A DNA stretch of 64,000 nt. Source: Pagrus major. Taxonomy: Eukaryota; Chordata; Actinopteri; Spariformes; Sparidae. Under the pieces are notes generated by a model. The model saw only the letters and a program-made list of their open reading frames with translations. It was not told where the DNA came from and made no database searches. Below, piece by piece: positions 59,621 to 64,000 of the stretch (its first letter is position 1; every line of letters starts with the position of its first letter). The translations under genes and the position numbers were made by a program. The stretch is taken from the NCBI RefSeq assembly GCF_040436345.1, contig NC_133237.1, forward strand, positions 21,705,749 to 21,769,748, in the 5' to 3' direction.

Positions 59621-61352
59621 ATTTCTCAGATGGATGAAAAATATCAGGCATATTTAGTTGGCTGGTATGAGTAAAATTAAAAAAAAAAGCTTCTTTTGTC
59701 CAACTAACAGTCCAAAACCCAAAGACTCCTCATTTACTATCATAAATGCAGAGATACAAGTACAAATACTTTACTGTACTGACTTTTCATTTATACTCCC
59801 TACATTTTAACACAAATATCTGCACTTTCTACTCCTTTGAATGCCTCTGAGTAAATTACAAATTATTTTTATTTTGTGTCCGACGCCGCCTTCCCAACAT
59901 CGCAACACTGATTTCTTGTCCTTTTGCAACCTCTGCATAAATGCAGAAAATCAGCAAATCCTAAAACTTAAGAAACCAGTAAATATTCGACCTTTTTGCT
60001 TGAAAATTACCGACACAATTATCTGATTATCAATCACTCAGAACTCAGGTGCTGGTTTATTGCATGTATTTATTGTCCAGGTACCTTTTAAATGGTAACC
60101 ATGCTAGTTAACGTGAACAGAAACAGGTCCAGGGTACTGAATGTGCTGACTGGGCTGCTGGTTCATGACAAGTTAAGTTACATATTTACATAGAAAAAGG
60201 TGGAATAGTGACAAACATTAAATGAGAAAATAATAAGAAAAAGTCTAAAAAAAAACAAAAAAACAAAACAAATACAAAGCAAGTCCCTGGTTTTTATGTC
60301 CCCACATCTGTCTGAAAGTCGCACTGCAGACATCATTAGCATAGTAATAAAGGCACTCTGATGTTTATTATATACATTTCATTGATCTTAAATAAGGGAA
60401 GTTTAATTTTGGGGCTTTCACAGTAAGAATCATAACAGATTTGATGCGCTTTATTTCAAAAGAAATAATAAAAATCAAGATAACACAAAGTATTTAACTT
60501 GATCATATACTCACAAATGTATAATTTAACATACAAAGGATCACTGGAGTGAAGTACACTAAATATATTAAATTGATTTAAGTTAGCAGTCTAAAAAAAG
60601 GAAGAAAAGGCAGCACCGAGAAACCCAGCATCTCCAACCAGGAGATGTTCCTTCACTGGGTTTCTATGCGACGACACACATGATACAGCACTCTGGTTTC
60701 AAGGTCCACTTGTCTTTCTGCCTCTTGTTCCATAACAAAAGAAAAAGCTTTTATTAAAGCACGCTCCTCACTGTGGACTCCAGCACAATGACGGGGTACA
60801 GAAACAAAACAAACAAAACAAAAACATGGCGGCCTTGAATCTTGATGTCATGTAGCTTCTCCAGCTGACTGCGCCATGACTTCTATTTCACTTCAATTTG
60901 TGCTTTTTCAATGCCAGAGTATCTTTTACATGGTTCAATTAAGGGGACGGGAAATATAAACGAGGCGAGGAATATTTTCAGTGTTGCAATAATAAAAAGA
61001 TCTAAATGCCCTGCAAGCTGATATTCATAACAAGATGCTTCAGAAAAACTGCAATCATGAACACCATTCTGGCCTTTCATGCAAGAGCGTCAGTGTTTTT
61101 ATGATAACAAAAGTGCTGCCATGAAAATGAAGAGGAATATCAATGTGAGAGGGTAATTCAAGAGCGGGCCAACAGAACACACCATCTACTTTTTCTCTTT
61201 GGTGTAACGTGATCTAACAAAAGTAGATCTTTTAGCACTAAACAATTCATTCCTGCCAGGCACAAGATGTAGCTGTGGTAAGCTAGAGAAGGCTAACAGG
61301 TTAGAGATCAGCTCTTCTTAATTGATCGATCGACTAAGCAGTGATTAAAAAG

Positions 61353-61858
61353 TTTAAGGGCCCCGACACACCAAAGCAGCATCAACGGAACTGGCGGCGA
61401 CAAGGGCTGAATGTTACGTCGCGGCCAAAAGCTGAACTTGAACGCACCACGAAGAGTACAGCGATGGACAACAATCGTACAAGTTGCGCTTTTGTCTTTC
61501 AAAAATGGAAACCGAAAGACTGCTATGATAAAGCAGTGTTACTCATCCACTTTCACTGATATAGTCACTTCTAACCAAGAAAATGTCCGAGAGGTCAAGG
61601 GGGAAGAGGCGAAGGCGGAAAATAAGGGGGAACTGAGCTGAAATGGGTGAAAACATAGTAACTACAGCGACAGGCTCGATGGGGTTTCCCTCCCTTTTTC
61701 CGCTTCACTTAACTGAACAGCCAAATCAAGAGTGATTTCTGCCAAAAAAGCTGCCAACAAGGGCCAACTGTGCAGGGACACACCGCAACAATCACAGCCA
61801 ATGACGCTCACCGACTGTCCTGACATTGCCCGACGGTTGGTGTGTCAGGGCCCTGGGA
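61353..61858. mobile_element. Non-autonomous DNA transposon with 18-bp TIRs
   Basis: The left terminus AGGGCCCCGACACACCAA (61357..61374) is the reverse complement of the right terminus TTGGTGTGTCAGGGCCCT (61837..61854) with one mismatch, giving an element of about 498 bp. TTAA overlaps the left edge (61354-61357), but the right edge reads TGGG, so the target duplication is eroded. The internal frames have no transposase similarity. The superfamily is unresolved (hAT- or Kolobok-like). Confidence 0.75.
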
Positions 61859-62879
61859 TGGTAAGTCATGGGGATCAGAGATAAACATGTACGGACATCG
61901 AAGCTGGGGAAAGAAACATAATTTTAGCATAGAAGTGCAGCAATTCAGTATATATTAGCCCTCATCAGCCGAGCACTCCTGTGGTAAAGCACTTACAGCA
62001 TGTTTAAATACGTGTTTATGTGACCGTCGACTCGCTGATAGTACTCTAATGACATTCTCGAGCTTTCTCATTCAAATGCTGTGATATGACCTCTGCTGGA
62101 CAGACTCAAGGGCCTCGCTGCACTGCAGGGACATGAACTCATATGCATGTGCGTGTCTACAGGCTGAAAAGCTGCTCTTGTATTTCATATGCAGCACTTA
62201 ACCTCTACTGCTGCAGGCAGTACTTGATTTTATAAACTGAGCAATAAGCAAATCAGTGATACAGTGGAATTAAATAAATTGGCAAACTGGCCTCCAAAGA
62301 AAAATTATCCAGATTTCCATCAGCTCTGATTTAAAAAAATAGGTGAAATTACTCGGCCAGGATCAAGATTAATCATCAAAAACAGCCCCGACCAGACTGA
62401 AATCTCAGCCTAATGGATTAAATTAAATTAAGAGACATTTATTCAGACAGGTTTTTAATAACCTGACTGTTGTCATGAGGAGCCTCCAGATATTTTTAAC
62501 ATTTTTCTAATGTTACCTATTTACTGAGTTAATTAAGATAAATGGCCGGTGTAGTTTTTTTTGGATTAGGGCGACTAAATTATAAACCAACTTGCATAGT
62601 TCATGTTTCCAATCACTTCACATTTTACTGCATTATTGCATCGACTGTGTTATTCCAAAACTTCAACTGGGCTCGGTTAAAGACGACGCACTAAGAGACA
62701 AACATAGCCATCAGCTACATTTACATGCAGTACACAGCAAATGACCAGCAGAATAAAAACAACCAGTACAGTGTGCAGTCATGCAACTCAATAAAACAGC
62801 CCTGGTAAAACCTATTTCCTCATATCCTGATGATTTTTGTAGATTTTTGAAAGTTTTCGAATATATTCCTGAACACTGC
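61859..62879. other. Intergenic downstream of axin1
   Basis: AT-rich, no gene seen. It could contain alternative long 3' UTR sequence of axin1; a minus-strand AATAAA is at 62438..62443. Confidence 0.4.
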
Positions 62880-63686
62880 CCCTTTATTTAAGTTGATAAA
62901 ACACCATAATCATCTTAAAAATACTATTATAAGACACTGAGCTGTTGTACTGGATCGCAGTGCGCTGTGCAGGTGTTTCTATTTTCCTGGTCACTCATGT
63001 TTGGTGCTGCAGCCTACGTGGACACATAGTCAGTGGTATAAAATACAATGAAAGTGCAGCCTGACTGAAACAAAACAAAGTACTGTAAGTAAAGTATTAA
63101 AAAGCGCTAAGAGGAACATAAACGTTAGAGTCCAGAAGACTCTTGACAATGAATGAAACAAAAATCAACCTTTTGTAGGATTTTGATCGTCTTCAACAGG
63201 GGCAACACTCCCGCTTCAATCGGAGTGAACATGAGCATTTTAAATACTTAAATAGATATAAAATTTTGTTATCTTTTAACACAAACTGTACACATCTAGT
63301 ACCAATACATATAAAAATTACAAGTGTGGTTACTTCAGAAAGGACCTTCTGATACATCATATCAAAAATATGTAGCTTTAGTAGCACTTTTGTTCTTCAT
63401 TTATCTAGTAAACTTTACAATGCTACATTACACTCCAGATGAAGTGAATGAGGTCTTTTTTTTTCTTCTTCTAGTCCAACATCACTGCAGCGGCGCTGTC
63501 AAGCTTTAAAAGTCATCTGCTGTGGTCACTGCTTCGCTCTTAAACTCAAGATCCACTTCTACTGCATCACTTTCTTCTCCGTTCCTCCGGTTTCAATCCC
63601 ACAGCACTTCCTCTTCGCCTTCCAATCGCTCCTCAACCTATCACGCGCCGGCTTTTTTCGACTCCTTCCTCTTCAACGTGCCCACT
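62880..63686 (-). other. axin1: axin1 3' UTR (predicted)
   Basis: The first canonical AATAAA on the minus strand after the axin1 stop is at 62883..62888, about 800 nt downstream. No earlier AATAAA was found when reading through. The end point is a prediction. Confidence 0.4.
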
Positions 63687-63813
63687 TCAATCGATTTTCT
63701 CGACCTTCCCGATAATCTTCTCCTCAAAGATGGGCAAGATAGCGTCATCTTCACGTACCTCTTCGAACACCACCCCGCAGTCAAACTCGTCGCTTACCTT
63801 CTTGAAATAATAC
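63687..63813 (-). CDS. axin1: axin1, last coding exon (C-terminus of the DIX domain), partial
   Basis: Minus strand. The acceptor is CTCTCTTTTCAG|G (63816-63814), and the exon starts with the last base of a split codon. It encodes [20 protein letters not shown], then [21 protein letters not shown], then TGA (63689-63687). This is almost identical to the end of human AXIN1. AXIN2 differs here, having FFKRASDEFECGAVFEEV. The DIX domain lets Axin polymerise and bind Dishevelled, while upstream domains scaffold APC, GSK3, CK1 and beta-catenin in the destruction complex. The rest of the gene lies beyond the right edge; 63814-64000 is intron. Confidence 0.94.
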
Positions 63814-64000
63814 CTGAAAAGAGAGGGAAGAGTTTTAACTTCTCCAGCTGTGACATTTACTGACATTGTGCACAGAAAGCAACACTTATCTATCTTAATG
63901 TTACATCAGAAACCAGCGATTGTAACTTTTTTTTAGAAAAGCTAATTCTACACAAGCTGCCTGACAATTTTATTTAACTGGTTTGGATGTTACACCGATA
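63814..64000 (-). other. axin1: axin1 terminal intron (partial)
   Basis: The polypyrimidine tract and acceptor sit at the left end. No further exon is recognisable before the window edge. Confidence 0.8.

Larger units (their letters stand above)
56491..61356. other. Intergenic between galr2 and axin1
   Basis: No gene recognised. It holds a short perfect inverted repeat of 13 bp at 57296-57308/57344-57356 and a dispersed repeat at 59446-59620. AT-rich and A-rich runs lie at 59.68 and 60.24 kb. Confidence 0.5.

Noticed and set aside
63687-63813. axin2 instead of axin1
   Set aside because: The residues [20 protein letters not shown] fit AXIN1; AXIN2 has RASDEFECGAVFEEV at this place.
63522-63863. 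113-codon plus-strand frame
   Set aside because: Antisense shadow of the axin1 last exon.
1-64000. CRISPR array or other prokaryotic system
   Set aside because: Tandem repeats present are microsatellites without unique spacers, and the sequence is clearly a vertebrate nuclear genome.

Overview
The window reads as ray-finned (teleost, probably percomorph) fish genomic DNA. The evidence is short GT-AG introns, abundant (CA)n/(GT)n microsatellites, teleost-style tRNA-derived SINEs and TTAA-flanked MITEs, a Tc1-like transposase remnant, and vertebrate protein families in a loose AT-rich background. There is no bacterial-style gene packing, operon, CRISPR array or prophage.

Four protein-coding genes can be supported. 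(1) uncx, the paired-like homeobox transcription factor, lies on the minus strand in three coding exons (10112..12923). (2) A zfand2a/AIRAP-type AN1 zinc-finger gene lies on the plus strand (promoter about 23.97-24.07 kb, coding 25106..28111, nine coding exons plus a 5' non-coding exon). (3) A galanin receptor of the GALR2 type lies on the plus strand in two coding exons split inside the DRY codon motif (48815..54669). (4) The last coding exon of axin1 lies on the minus strand (63687..63813), so most of that gene is beyond the right edge.

Layout: 1-9.6 kb has no gene but holds a striking 120-bp inverted repeat at 6.0-6.3 kb and AT-rich, TAATTA-bearing stretches that look like developmental enhancers of uncx. 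9.6-13.1 kb is uncx. 13.1-24 kb is intergenic, with another enhancer-like block (15.7-16.6 kb), several MITEs and a set of CTCF-like motifs. 24-28.4 kb is zfand2a with a heat-shock-type promoter. 28.4-48.8 kb is a 20-kb gene-poor interval. 48.8-56.5 kb is galr2, with a 4.7-kb intron carrying a foldback element and a 3' UTR carrying a SINE and a Tc1-like fragment. 56.5-63.7 kb is intergenic or axin1 3' sequence with a MITE.

The genes do not form one pathway. uncx patterns somites, skeleton and neurons; zfand2a is a proteotoxic-stress adaptor of the ubiquitin/VCP/proteasome system; galr2 is a neuropeptide GPCR; axin1 is the Wnt destruction-complex scaffold. uncx next to zfand2a is also the human 7p22.3 order. 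The most noteworthy observations are the 6-kb inverted repeat, the divergent CTCF-like motif arrangement between uncx and zfand2a, the zfand2a promoter and splicing oddities (an 84-nt in-frame stop-free intron; a 71-nt GT tract beside a 3' splice site), and the foldback and TTAA elements. No wholly new biological system could be demonstrated from sequence alone.
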